NCBI GenBank assembly: GCA_004194705.1
Contig: SADC01001223.1
Span: 1-64,000 of the forward strand
DNA: 64,000 bases
Source of the DNA: Ditylenchus dipsaci
Lineage: Eukaryota; Nematoda; Chromadorea; Rhabditida; Anguinidae
Direction of reading: 5' to 3'
Part shown: positions 44,801 through 56,000 of the stretch, piece by piece
Layout of the letters: each line of letters begins with the position of its first letter
Numbering within the stretch: the first letter of the stretch is position 1
Notes under the pieces: generated by a model
What the model was told of the DNA's origin: nothing
Databases searched by the model: none
Seen by the model: the letters and a program-made list of their open reading frames with translations, nothing else
Program-made: the position numbers and the translations under genes

Positions 44801-45024
44801 GCTTGAATTTAGTGAAATCGAGTTTCAACTGTACACAAAATCACCTTGTAATTTTGTCTAAATCTAGCAGTACTCGCAAATATATAAAAATTGAAAGCAG
44901 CAATAGTAGCACAAATAACTCCTAGAAGTATGTTAACTGTGTGGTATCCAACTAGCAGATCCATTCCCTCAGTAAACGACTTGTTGACTCGTTCATAGCC
45001 TTTGACCAAGATTATGTCACTCAT
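41863..45024 (-). CDS. Rhodopsin-type seven-transmembrane receptor
   Basis: Plasma-membrane G-protein coupled receptor, ligand unknown. Five exons: 45024-44845 (TM1, from ATG), 44116-43953 (TM2, LALATADLVNTIAM), 43085-42989 (TM3), 42516 to about 42274 (TM4-TM5) and 42228-41863 (TM6, TM7, tail). Intron phases agree. The ECL1/TM3 Cys is in SWDCAIEPW. The DRY position reads MGMERACSV. TM7 has NSAISPFVYS in place of NPxxY, followed by helix-8-like FNEEYRQRCL and a basic tail. About 350 residues, normal for the class. At least four frame changes in exons 4-5 fit single missing bases, one in a C6 run near 42405, and exon 2 has another shift. It resembles divergent invertebrate peptide/orphan receptors; no subfamily assigned. 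Introns 1 and 2 carry MITEs. Confidence 0.72.
43131..43742. mobile_element. TA-flanked MITE, CAGTCAAAACTTCCATTAAC ends
   Basis: Left end CAGTCAAAACTTCCATTAAC, right end GTATGTTAGTGAGAGTTTCG then ATTG, TA on both sides. Direct copies of GTATGTTAATGGGAGAG flank a core that holds two CTTGG(G)GACCAAGC motifs. It sits in receptor intron 2, 46 bp upstream of exon 3. Confidence 0.75.
44373..44831. mobile_element. TA-flanked MITE in receptor intron 1
   Basis: Right end ...AAATCGAGTTTCAACTG|TA, left end less clear with ACTCGATTTAACGAAACTCG. Inner arms (CCCAAATATCGCAAGGATTC and complement) are shared with the element at 55883-56243. Its right edge is 13 bp from the exon 1 donor. Confidence 0.6.
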
Positions 45025-45465
45025 AAAAATTGAAACTTTTTAAGAAGTAGATTAGTTTAAAAAGTCTTAAGTGAGGTTGGACTGGAATGGGAAAATAAAA
45101 TGTTATGTAATTACCAAAATAATAAACTATAATTAAAAATCGAAGAAAACAGGTGTTTATGATAAGCAATTGGTTCCGTAATTATTATGGCATTTTCAAA
45201 TTTTCTAAGAAACCTGCCTGATAATTGACTAGAACTGTGTATTTTTTATATGAATAACGATTAAAAAAATAATTTGGTGAAACTTTGAGCTGTTTTAGTA
45301 TCCAGATTTTGTATAAAAATTTGGTATCTATCATTGGTACCAGTCAGTTTTCATCATTATTCACCCGCTAAAAGACCCAAGTGCGAACTAGATCGGATGT
45401 TATATTAGATCGGAATTATTGTCCAGAGGAAAATGGAGGTGGCTGAAACCATTGCTGTAACTCTT
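45025..45465. other. Receptor 5' flank
   Basis: AT-rich, no element or motif recognised with confidence. Confidence 0.4.
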
Positions 45466-45560
45466 AGAATTACGGCACCGGCACCAGCTCACGGCAGCGA
45501 CTCCAATAAGGCAAAGGCCAATTAGGCACCGCCGTGAGCTGCCGGTGCCGCACACTGGCA
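45466..45560. repeat. Short GC-rich palindrome
   Basis: ACGGCACCGGCACCAGCTCACGGC pairs with GCCGTGAGCTGCCGGTGCCG about 50 bases on. 95 bp. Possibly a tiny hAT-type MITE; TSD not clear. Confidence 0.65.
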
Positions 45561-46365
45561 GGAGCCAAACTTTTATTGAACAATCTTTTTTAGATTACTC
45601 GACCAAATGTGTCGCCATTACACTGTGGTTCCACCCTTTGGACATATCTTGCAGAGAGACTGAGACATCGAAGACACAACAAATAAATTTTAATAGTTCA
45701 ACCTAGTTACTGTCATAAGTATCGTAAATTTTCTATTTTACCTAAGAGGAACAGTGCCGGCGGCATTTTCATCACGTTACTTTATTTGAAGTCCAGTTTT
45801 GTGTTGAGAATTACACAATGATTACATGCAGCGCAGTTTAAGAGCTACAAAACCCATTTCACAAAAAAAAAATTTAAAAATTCGAATGCTAACACGGAAA
45901 AGGAACTACCACCCGCTCACCTATCAAGGAACCTTATATACCAAAAATAGCCCTAACCAAGCTTATTACTAGCCTGCAATCGAAATTTCCTATGGAGCAG
46001 TTCCGGGCGAGATATTATACTTCGACAGTCGCGAAATCTAGCAGTTCGGATATGGTAAAAAAATCACACCATCAACCTATTTTACACCATCAACCTATTT
46101 CGAATTTGCGCAGGGGTATTGGTTTAGACTGTATTTTTAATGTCGCAGGTTCGAACCTCACTCGAAATACCCTTTTTATTTATTTTTCTTATTTTTGGCG
46201 AATTCATGTATTTTTTGCAAGAAATAAATGATAGCTTTTCGTAAGGGGTTAACTAATGTTTCTTCAATCTTTCAATTCAGTGTCACTCTTTACACGGTAT
46301 TGCAAAAAAAATGGTATACAGAAAAAGTGGCGGCAGTAAATTGACTTTCTTCAAATCGCCCTTCA
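45561..46365. other. Intergenic with tRNA-like piece
   Basis: 46105-46160 has GGTTCGAACCTCACTCG (box B-like) preceded by GCGCAGGGGTATTGG. A direct repeat CACACCATCAACCTATTT at 46066-46100. No gene. Confidence 0.4.
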
Positions 46366-46448
46366 GGTAAATTGCGTCTCGGTGAATTCCCCCTCAAATA
46401 AATTGCCTCTCAGGTGAATTGACCCTAGGGAAATTACCCCTCAAAATT
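46366..46448. repeat. Array of GGTAAATTGCC(T/C)CTCA
   Basis: Five degenerate units with CCCTCA spacers ending CAAAATTTGTCTTGG, a sequence resembling the inner edge of the 47041-48431 arrays (AATTTTGTCTTGACAGG). Likely an end of a related, broken element. Confidence 0.6.
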
Positions 46449-47514
46449 TGTCTTGGATTTTTTTTAACGCTGGTGTCATATGCACCTCTACCATCAACCT
46501 TGTATGGATTGTATATAAAAAGAAAAGGAATATTGAAGGCCGCTTGATGCTATTTGAATCAGGTAACCTGATTCAACCTCAATGGTCCAGATCAATGCTC
46601 AGTTGTTCACATCAACCTTCAATGATTCCCTTCCCTCAGTGGTTCAAGTCTAGCCCAAATGGTCAAGATTAGACTTGTAGAAATTCCCGGGCATATAGAA
46701 ACCCGGGAATATTCCCAGAAATATTATCGAAAATATTGGGAAACATTGGAAACATAGGTAAATATAGGAAATCTGGCGTTCTTTTAAATTTTTTACTTAC
46801 TGAATGAATTTTACGTATACAACACAACAGCTTTATTTACACTTTCTATCGAACGTAAGCATATCATCATCAGTGGAAAAGTATTCTTCATTTTCTTTTT
46901 GCGACTCTTTTACCAGCTCTTCTTGCGCTTCTTCGGCTTCCTCATTGCTAGCCAATTTGAATAGATGAGCGCATTCCAACATCAGATTGTGCACATTACT
47001 GAGATAACTTTGATTGAACTAGTTTTTGGTATTTAACATCGGCTCTAGGTAAATTCATCCTCGGTAAATTCATCCTCCGGTAAATTCATCCTCCGGTAAA
47101 TTCATCCTCCGGTAAATTCATCCTCCGGTAAATTCATCCTCCGGTAAATTCATCCTCTAATTTTGTCTTGACAGGAATATTGGGTAAAAATATTTGTTTG
47201 TTATTTCAACGGTCCTCATCTACCTGCAGTAGCACCAGTCCACCCCAAGTGGCTCAGATTTACCTTCAATGATCATGATCTTCTCTCAATGGTAAAGATG
47301 CAACCTTTAAGGTTCAGATATACCCTTTATAGTTTATATCCTCTCTAAATAGTCCAGGTCGACCTACAATAGTACCGGAGTGGGTAGGTCGTGACGTACC
47401 TAGGTATGGGTAGGTGAGCAGGTGCCTGAGTAGATAAGCCAGGAGAGTAAGTAGTAAAAACTTTTAGGGTATTTTAGGGCTCTTTTTTGGTGATTTATCA
47501 CATTTTTCTTGCTG

Positions 47515-47760
47515 GAGCTGGGCAAAAAGACTCTAAATGCATTTTCGATCAAGAGTCGAGCTCGGAATTATGTCTAAGGTAAGTCTGTGCGCGCATCTCT
47601 AACCAACCAAGCCCCCTGCGCCCCCTTCGGGGCGCAGGGGGCTTGGTTGCTTGGGGTTGAGATGCGCACACACACATACCTGAGACACAAATCACTCGAA
47701 AGTGACTCTGGATGCATAAAAACATATGCATACCAGAGTTTATATATGCGGTAGGCCCCA
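47515..47760. repeat. Palindrome of the ATGTCTAAGG family
   Basis: GCATTTTCGATCAAGAGT...GGAATTATGTCTAAGGTAAG followed by GCGCATCTC...CCAAGCCCCCTGCGCCCCC and its inverse. The stem around the central TTCGG is GC-rich and nearly perfect over 30 bp. Confidence 0.8.
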
Positions 47761-47803
47761 GAAAGTAAAAACCTGTTCAAAATCTATCATTTTTACCTAG
47801 ATT

Positions 47804-48187
47804 TTGCCTAAAAAGGGTTTAAATTTGGTCAAAAATGCCCTAAAAGACCGACTACTCCCAAGGGGTGGGTGGCAAATTTTTCGTGTATGCCATAACTGGG
47901 GCTCCTGCAAGTCAAATCGCTGTTCTAGTATTATGAAACCGTGTTCAGGATACGATTCTGGATATGTTACAATGATTTTTACTTACTTTAATCCAAATCC
48001 AAAATTTGGAGTTTTGATGTGGATACCCATCTGGGACCCTCTGGAAGTGCCAGAGGGTTCTACTACCTACCCTCAGGCTTACTATTCTTATAAAAACTAT
48101 TTCATGAATGTTGATCAAGAAAAAATGATGTATGTTACCACCAGGACTGGAACTTGTAACTTTAAAGATTTGGAGGGACATGTGTAG
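47804..48187 (+). CDS. Orphan open frame inside foldback
   Basis: 127 codons, no recognised domain. The middle part has Cys, Tyr and Pro in a protein-like mix (FNPNPKFGVLMWIPIWDP, YYSYKNYFMNVDQEKMMYV), unlike the repeat-driven frames nearby. It could be a captured exon: an acceptor-like site is not obvious and a stop follows at 48185. The opposite strand is also open for 130 codons, which weakens the case. Confidence 0.25.
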   Translation: MPKKGLNLVKNALKDRLLPRGGWQIFRVCHNWGSCKSNRCSSIMKPCSGYDSGYVTMIFTYFNPNPKFGVLMWIPIWDPLEVPEGSTTYPQAYYSYKNYFMNVDQEKMMYVTTRTGTCNFKDLEGHV

Positions 48188-48998
48188 AATACATGTTTTT
48201 TGAGTTCGTTCTAATGTACACTGGCCCATTCTGCGCCTAAGCACAAAAAGTAGGCTACTGTAGTGTGGAGATGATCCAGAGTCCTGCTCCCCGAAAAAAA
48301 ATTCAAAAAGTATGATAATGAAAATTATTCCTGTCAAGACAAAATTAGAGGATGAATTTACCGGAGGATGAATTTACCAGAGGATGAATTTACCGAGGAT
48401 GAATTTACCGAGGATGAATTTACCGCCGCCCTTTAACATCGAGTGAAATTATATCAAAATTATTGCGAAAAAAACCTCTCAAAAATGATCGCCAAATAAT
48501 CGCAAGCTTAAAAATGAAAATCCACTTTGCGATTATTTTTGAGAGGCTCTTTCCGGAAATAAGAAATTGAACTAAAAAAATCTAATAATGTCATTTTGTT
48601 AAGCGTTAAAAGTTGTTAAAAAGACGTGTTATAAAAATTGAACTCTGGCTTGAAAAAATTGGCTTAAAAATAGACTGAACTCATAATAATCGCAAAACGG
48701 AATGGTCAGCTCTAATGTAGACGACCTGGCTGACTGTATCGACCTGCATTTTACAAGTATAAAATAAGAGGGAGTTCATGAAAATAATGTCACTTATTGA
48801 TTCCTGAGCTTCGTGTGAATTTTACGCGACATCTGTCTTTTCGAACTCTTTTATGCTCCGCCAATTCAAAACAGACATTTTTTCAATGTTTCCAATTTTT
48901 GATTAGTCGGACACATAGAAGGACATATTCCCAATGTTTACGGGATATCATCGGAAATATTCCCGGGAATATTCCCGTTGTACAACCCTAGTCGAGAT

Positions 48999-50054
48999 TA
49001 ACCTTAAGTGGTCCTAATATACTTTCACTAGTCCAGATCCACTACCGATGGTTTAGATCCATCCGCAGTGGTCTAAATTTATCCTGGATGTGAAAAGTAA
49101 TTTTGGTGTCCTCTTGGTTCATTTGGGTGTCCGGTACGCATACACATACATACTCCTTTACATACATACTTCACATACTAGATCGACTATCCTGAGTCGA
49201 ATGGTATGATCAGGATGGGTAAGGCCTAATAAGTGTGAAAAACAAAAAAAACGCCTTTCGGCGCCTGTTACTCTAGCACCTTATAACTTATAAGTTATAT
49301 TCAGAAGTTGTTTAACAAAAAAATATTATCCTAGATATATTTATATTTAATATAGCGGCGACTGTACAGTAATGAACAAGCTTCCAAATAAGCAATACTT
49401 GTCTTGAAGCAAACAAAAACAAAATGTGTAAAACGTGTATTATTAAAAAATGAAAAAATTAGGATGGATCCAAAATACCCACACTTAGTAGTTTGAGGTT
49501 TAAAAACGCACGGGCATGCCTCTTATAAAAATAGATTTGAAAAAAGGGTAATGTTTAATTTCACCCCCTAATTACAGAAAAATGCCCCCTAATTTGTAAT
49601 TAATTTTTTTATATTTTTTTTGTTTATTTTTCAAAAAAACATTAATTTTGTGTAGCCCAAGATCTCTGCTTTCCAGCAAGCTATCAAATCCACTGAATGA
49701 TTTGAAAAAATGTAGAAATTTGAGGGTTTGGAAAAATTATAGAAAAACAAAATTTACTTCATTAAAACCTCTGAATATCTATATTTCTGTAATTATTCAA
49801 TAGATTTTTATAGCTCGTTAGAAAGATGAGATCCTGGGTTACCCGATAGTTGAAAAAAATAAGAAAGAAAAGAAAAAAGAAAAAACAAGAAAACAGATTC
49901 TATTTCTGATTTGGGGGCATTTTTTAGCGAATTAGGGGGCAAAATTAGGTGCCAACCTTGAAAAAAATAAATAAAAGTTGGAATCTGCTCAAGACAAAAA
50001 TGCAAAAAATTCGTAAAACGTGCCATTATTATTTTTACTAAAATACATAATAAA
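48999..50054. other. 3' flank of Sel1/MYND gene
   Basis: AT-rich. A GGGCATGCCTCTTATAAA fragment of the TTAA family at 49514. No gene recognised. Confidence 0.45.
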
Positions 50055-53000
50055 TCATGAGAAGATTTTTGAATATTTTTTCAAATTTTGGCAGACTAGC
50101 TTGTGTCCAAACTCAGTCCAATCATGTTTTTGACAGTGTTCAGAGCAATATCTAGCCAATTTACAGCTGCTGCATTTCATTGTTTTTCCTTGGGCCCCAC
50201 AACAATGGCAGGATTGATCAAATGGAGGGGCTGTACCTAAAACAATATGAGCTGGGGATTGGACATGCAGAATCGACTCTCCATCGAGGGCAATCCTCAT
50301 GTGGGGGTTGATCAAGGACAGGGTTCTGTTGGGTGAAAATGTTTTCATCAACTCCTGTTGATTCTCTTTGTTAGGCCAATTGTAGATGGCCATCTTTTGA
50401 ACAGAGTCTGTTTCGTCAGACACTTGTAGGAAAACAGCCTTTATTTTATGAGGCCAGTCGATAATTTTGAGTTGGAGAACATAGCCATCGTAAACATGGT
50501 CTTTGGTGGCATCCATGTCTCTGAGAGCGATTGGTTTCAGCGACACCAGACTGGGCGGTTGAGCTGACAGCAGTGGAGAAGCAAAGGTTACAAGTGTAAA
50601 AGGGTATTTTATATCTTCCATATCAACAAAGAGCTGTCGACTCTTGACCAGCAAAAGGCGTCTATGAGGATCAGACAGTAGAAGCTTGCTTGTAGAGCAT
50701 TCTTTAACAACTAAATTTTTTTATTTAGGGTACAAGCCAGCATCCCCGGTTCTATTACCCTTGGTCCAACTCCTTGGTCTTGGTCGAGGTCGCGGTAGCG
50801 GTCGAGGTCGATGTGTGGTCATACTCAATATTTCCTGCTCAATATTCTTTTTTTATTTATTTTTTGAACAGAAGTCAAATAAAATTGCTAAAAAGTCAAT
50901 ATAAAAGCCCAATTTAGAAATTTATAGAGAATTTGCATTAGTTAAAGGGGGGGAAGCCATTGAGGTTTGAAAAAGTGGTTTCCGTGGCGCAGTGCGAAAG
51001 TGCTCGCGTTTTTCGGCCCAAAATGGTGTTTTTTTGGTGTTTCAGGTTCAAACCCACGTAGTGGCACACTATTTTTTTTGGCTTATTTGGCCATTTTAGA
51101 GGTAGTTAGACTTTTTTGACGCCAGATTCGGGATCAGCGACCCAAATTACCCCTATAAATGATCAAACAAGCCAAAAAAGAGTGTGCCACTACGTGGGTT
51201 TGAACCTGCAACACCAAAAAAACACCATTTTTGGCCAAAAAACGCGAGCACTTTCGCACTGCTCCACGGAAGCCACTTTTTCAAACCTAAATGGCTTCCC
51301 CCCCTTTAACTCTCTTTCCACGAGGGACAGAATTTACCTATAATGCATTTTTTGTTAGTTTTAAAATAATTTAAATTGGCGCCAAAACAATTTCACTATC
51401 TTTTTCAAACACAGGCAGGCAAAAAGAGCCGCTATGCATTTTCGATCAAGAGTTTGGGAGGATTCATGTCGCATGTAAGTCAATGCAAACACCCCTTCGT
51501 TTTCTTGCTCGCTGTGTACACTTTTTTTCTCTTTATTCCAATATATCTTATAGAGTTGGCCCGGAATTTTTTTGAGTCAAAACCGAAATTTTCGCCTACG
51601 TCACCTAAGGCATATAAAAACTTTTTTTACTTTAAGAGAAGCGAAGCGTTTCTCTGCTCATTCAGGATTTCCATATTCTTTTAAAAGTCTACTTAAAGGA
51701 CCATGGTTTTTTCGCGCAGTGGCATGTAAAAAATTTGAATTGGCGGGGGACAGTTCTCTTTGGTTTTCCCCCTGAACTCTGTTAGACTGTGGTTGCGATG
51801 TCAAAACTACGGGAAAATCGAATTTTTAGAAAAGGAAATCATTAAAATTGAATTTAAAAAATATTGAGGAATAACTAAACAAGGACTGGGCAGCAAGCTT
51901 TCACAAAAAAACCTTTCGAAAGTGACAAGTCAGACATCGACCTCGACGCAATATGGACCGTACCAAGACCAAGACTTAGGAGTGATAGACCAAGACTAGG
52001 CAGTGTGACCATGATCGACCGCGACCTCGACTAAGCACTGTGACCAAAGCATTAGACAATGGATACCGAAAATTCCCCTTAGTGCCCCATGCTGTTTTTT
52101 TACAGTTTTTGCCTTGAAGCTAATTTTTTGTTTTTCTTATACTATTTTTAGTATGTAACTTTAAAATTTGATTTTGGTGATTAAGGTCCTTATATATTAA
52201 CACATTACCTTTTGATCACCTCAAAACAACAAGTGGACCAAGTCAAATTTCATGTACCCATTGTCCGATAGGGCCTTAACCTCATGCAAGAGCCGGCAAT
52301 ATTCTTGTTGAAACCTCCTCCACCAAACAGCAAACATTTTTTAATCTTGCCATAAAGAACCGGGGGATTTTTTTAGATGGTCACTATATTGGGTGGTGGT
52401 AATTTATCTATATTCAGGATTAAACTAGCCAAACAGAGCTCAGGGGGCGTCTATTTCGAGGTTTGACTGTAATTTCAAGGTTAAAACTTACCTGAAAATT
52501 TATTCTTTGTATTGCCTGGAACGCTTTGTGCCTTAAACATGCTATACACTTTTTCTAGCTTGTATTTAGGGTCAAAGTTAATGGGCAGGAAACAGGGCAA
52601 TTGATGGTCTTCTGCAGCAAGACCTGCTTCATAGCAAGCAACAAATTGTTGATCATCATTGTTGCCTAGATGGTAGACTGCCTTGCGGTAATGAGCACAA
52701 GGCACTTTTGGGTGGTCTTTTGCAGCTACAGATAGAAAGGCGTCAAAACTTTTGTTCATTTCTTCTCTCTCTCTTTTGCTGGGCTCATCCATTCGCGCAT
52801 AAATAGTGGCTTTGATGTAGTAGGCAGTGTCTGCCAGCGTTTTATAAAGTTTGAGCAGTAATTCCACAAGTTCTAGAGCTTTTTCGAAGTTGAGTTGAAA
52901 TGTGTGAGTCATAATGGCCATCTCCAAGAAGAATGGATCACTAGGAAATTTCGCCATTACTGAGTCGAGTCGATTACCAAGTCGACCTTTTCTACTTCCA

Positions 53001-56000
53001 CGAGTATTCAGGTGAACATAACAGGTGTTGACTTCAAGTTCATCTGAAATCTTCGCTTTATACTTTCTACGTTTTAAAGTATTTCGGCAACAAATTTTGG
53101 AGACAGTAAAATTTTCCCTGGAGACCGTCACGATCTGGGCCGGTACGATAAGATGAGGGTAAGGGTAACCTCACCACTTACCCGTACCATAAGAGTTACC
53201 CGCAGGTAACGGGTAAGGTTACCGGGTAAACTTACCCGGGTAACTGGTAACTTTTTACCCGTACCATAAGATCGGGGTAACGGGTAACCTTACCAGTTAC
53301 CCAGGTAAAATGACTACCCTCAGCTTTTGAGGGTAACTTTTTTTACCCGATTCTTCTACGCAAAAATTATATGTTGGAAATGTGTTACTAAGGCATTTCT
53401 ATTACGTTGAACACGATTCTGACGTTATTTTTTCTTATTAGATACACGTTTTTCGCATATTTTGGGGTTGCATATTTTTTTGCATAATTTATTATTTCAA
53501 GCTTCAATCTGGCTCACATGTCACTTTACGCCTCCACCTGATCCAAATGTGAATTCACGTGGTCCTTATATATTATTTTATTATTATGATATTATCCTGA
53601 CCATTTCCTGACCATTGATGCGCACCTGAAATTCACGTCTGAATATATATGCGTGTGAATTCATGTGCGAATTCTGGTCTGAACTTGGGTTCAGGCGTGA
53701 ATTAAGATGTGAATTCACATGGTATTATTCACATCAAAATATTTTGCGTGTAAATTCTCGTGCTAATTCTAGTCTGAACTTGGGTTGAAAATTGAATGAA
53801 TGAAAAATTTATCTGAAATAGCAAAACTTTTATCAAATAAAAAAGTAATAATAACATTGAAGTGACTTTTGTTGCCAAGTAAAAAAAGTTGTTCACACGC
53901 TGCCATTCATTTTTTGCGCATAAAATGATTTTCGAATACAGTGGTGGCAGTTTAAAACATTAGCTTGATTTTTAAAATTTACCCGTACTATAAGAATCGG
54001 GTAACTGGTAAGGTCACCAGTTACCTAGATAAAACAGCGAGTAACGGGTAACTTTCTTATGGTACGCTTTTACCCGTTACCGGGGTAAGGTTACTCGAGT
54101 AAGGTTACCCGAGTAACCTTACCCTCATCTTATGGTACCGGCCCTGGGGACGGCTCCCGTCCTTTTACCCCACTTTATGAGCGCAGGATGCTTGATGGGT
54201 TCTTGATTATCGGTATTCGATTATTGATCTACTTTTGATAATTAAAGATGGCGCCAGTGGTCCCGCTGTGGTTAAAAAAATAAATACATAAAGGGGGCAA
54301 AAGCAAAATTTCAATTTTTTAATTATATCATTTGATTTCTCTGAAGGTACTTCTAGGGCTAAATTGATCACGCAGAGCATGAATCTAGTATCAGAATTGC
54401 ACAATTTCTTCAAAGACTGCCCTGAAAATTAAGGCGCTACAAAAAAGTAAAGTAAAGTTTAAATTCTGCACATCTTTGTCTGACACCACAACCCCGGTAG
54501 TCAACAAAATATGGCTCCGAAAATAAATTTAGATAAATGTCTGTTTTTCGAAGAGGTTGATAGATAAAAGTAAAAGCCCATTTCACTGATTTTCCACTCA
54601 AATTCAGGAATTTATTCGGTTGATACCCATGTTGATACCCCCCCCTTTGGGTCCTTCAAATGAGTAATGAATGGTTGTTGACCCTACTTGGATATACCCC
54701 CTCCTAATCGACTTTTTTCAAAACACCCTAAGATGGCCTTAGGAGTTCAAAAAGGCATTATTTAGAAGTTCTGGTGTATGAAAAATGAGTTTTGGGCATT
54801 TTGAAATTTCGAGTTTTTACCTGTTTTACCATGTTTTTCAGCGTGGGACTTGGCGAAAACAGCCTCTAAATGCATTTTTGATCAAGAGTTTTGCTCGGAA
54901 TTATGTCTAAGGTAAGGTAACCAACCAAGCCGCCTGCGCCACATTCGGGGGCACACGGGGCTTGGTTGGTTAGAGATGCGCGAACCCACATACCTTAGAA
55001 ATGATTCCGAGCAAGACTCTTGATCACATTTTTTTACCTCCTGAGTCCATTTTATGTCGATATAGGATGTTTGGGAACATTAAAAAAAAGTTAATTTCAG
55101 GGGTGAGGTATATCCAATAGGGTTCATAATTCTATATGAAGATGAAACAAAATAATCCGTACCCGAAACCTATTTATGCAAATTTTGATAAATTTTTATT
55201 TATGCAATTTTTTTAAAAACAAAGAAATATAACCTGGATGACTAATCATTCTTTCGTCAATAGCACCATGAAACAACTCAGGTATTTTCACATTTTGCTG
55301 ATCCAGATGAATAGCTGCTGAAAGCTCAGCGACCAGTGTGGCATGGTCATGGTTTTTAAAAGCAGTCATGGCTGATTTCATATGTTCCAAATTTTGAGCA
55401 CTCTATTAGCTGTGACAGATCCTCGTTTGGCCCTTTCACTAACTACACCGACATGCTCTTGGTAGTTGAGCAAGTCAGCTTCCGGTGGAATTATTGGAAA
55501 TAGTGATTGCACCCGCAAGTCATGTATGGCTTTTGGGGACTGTTTTAACTGCTCCAGCTTATTAGCAGCTTGTAAATTGCCAAGAGATGCAGCCCGCTGC
55601 AACCAAACCATGCCTTGTTGTATGTCTTCATCCAAAGGGAATATGGACCCAGTTCCACGAGCACCAAAGTAACAGGAAGATAAGTTGATCATTGCTGGAA
55701 CATCATCTTGCTGAGCGGCCATTTTAAAATGCTGAAAAACAAACAAAGAATTGGAAATTTTTCAAAGTTTCAAAAATAATTAATTAAACTACTTTTTGAA
55801 GTTTCGAGAAACATCTTTGAGCTCGTATTGACATACGCTAGCCTACCCTTGCCTAAGCGTAAATTTATATTTTTCTGAGATACAGTCAAACCTCTCTACT
55901 TTCTGCATTTCTGTTTTGACAGTGTGGTCCCAAATATCGTAAGGATTCCGATTTTGCCGATCGTTTTTCAGAATTATAAAAAAAATTCTTCTAAAAAAGC

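Larger units (their letters stand above)
47041..48431. mobile_element. Foldback with 9-bp TSD, GGTAAATTCATCCTCC arrays
   Basis: Left array of seven GGTAAATTCATCCTCC units (47048-47160) ends TAATTTTGTCTTGACAGG. The exact inverse starts at 48328 and runs through five units to 48425. TSD TTTAACATC (47032-47040, 48432-48440), a tenth base G also shared. It carries an internal palindrome (47515-47760) and an orphan open frame (47804-48187). Confidence 0.9.
46670..48990. mobile_element. hAT-type element, TAGACTTGTA...TACAACCCTA, 8-bp TSD
   Basis: Flanks GTCAAGAT (46662-46669) and GTCGAGAT (48991-48998) match at 7 of 8. Sub-terminal inverted GGGAATATTCCC units lie at 46685-46750 and 48950-48980, as in 29880-30394. 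It encloses the 47041-48431 element. Confidence 0.7.

Noticed and set aside
47041..48431. Regularly spaced repeats resembling a CRISPR array
   Set aside because: Units are contiguous or separated by one or two bases with no unique spacers, are mirrored at the other end of the element, and the genome is clearly eukaryotic.
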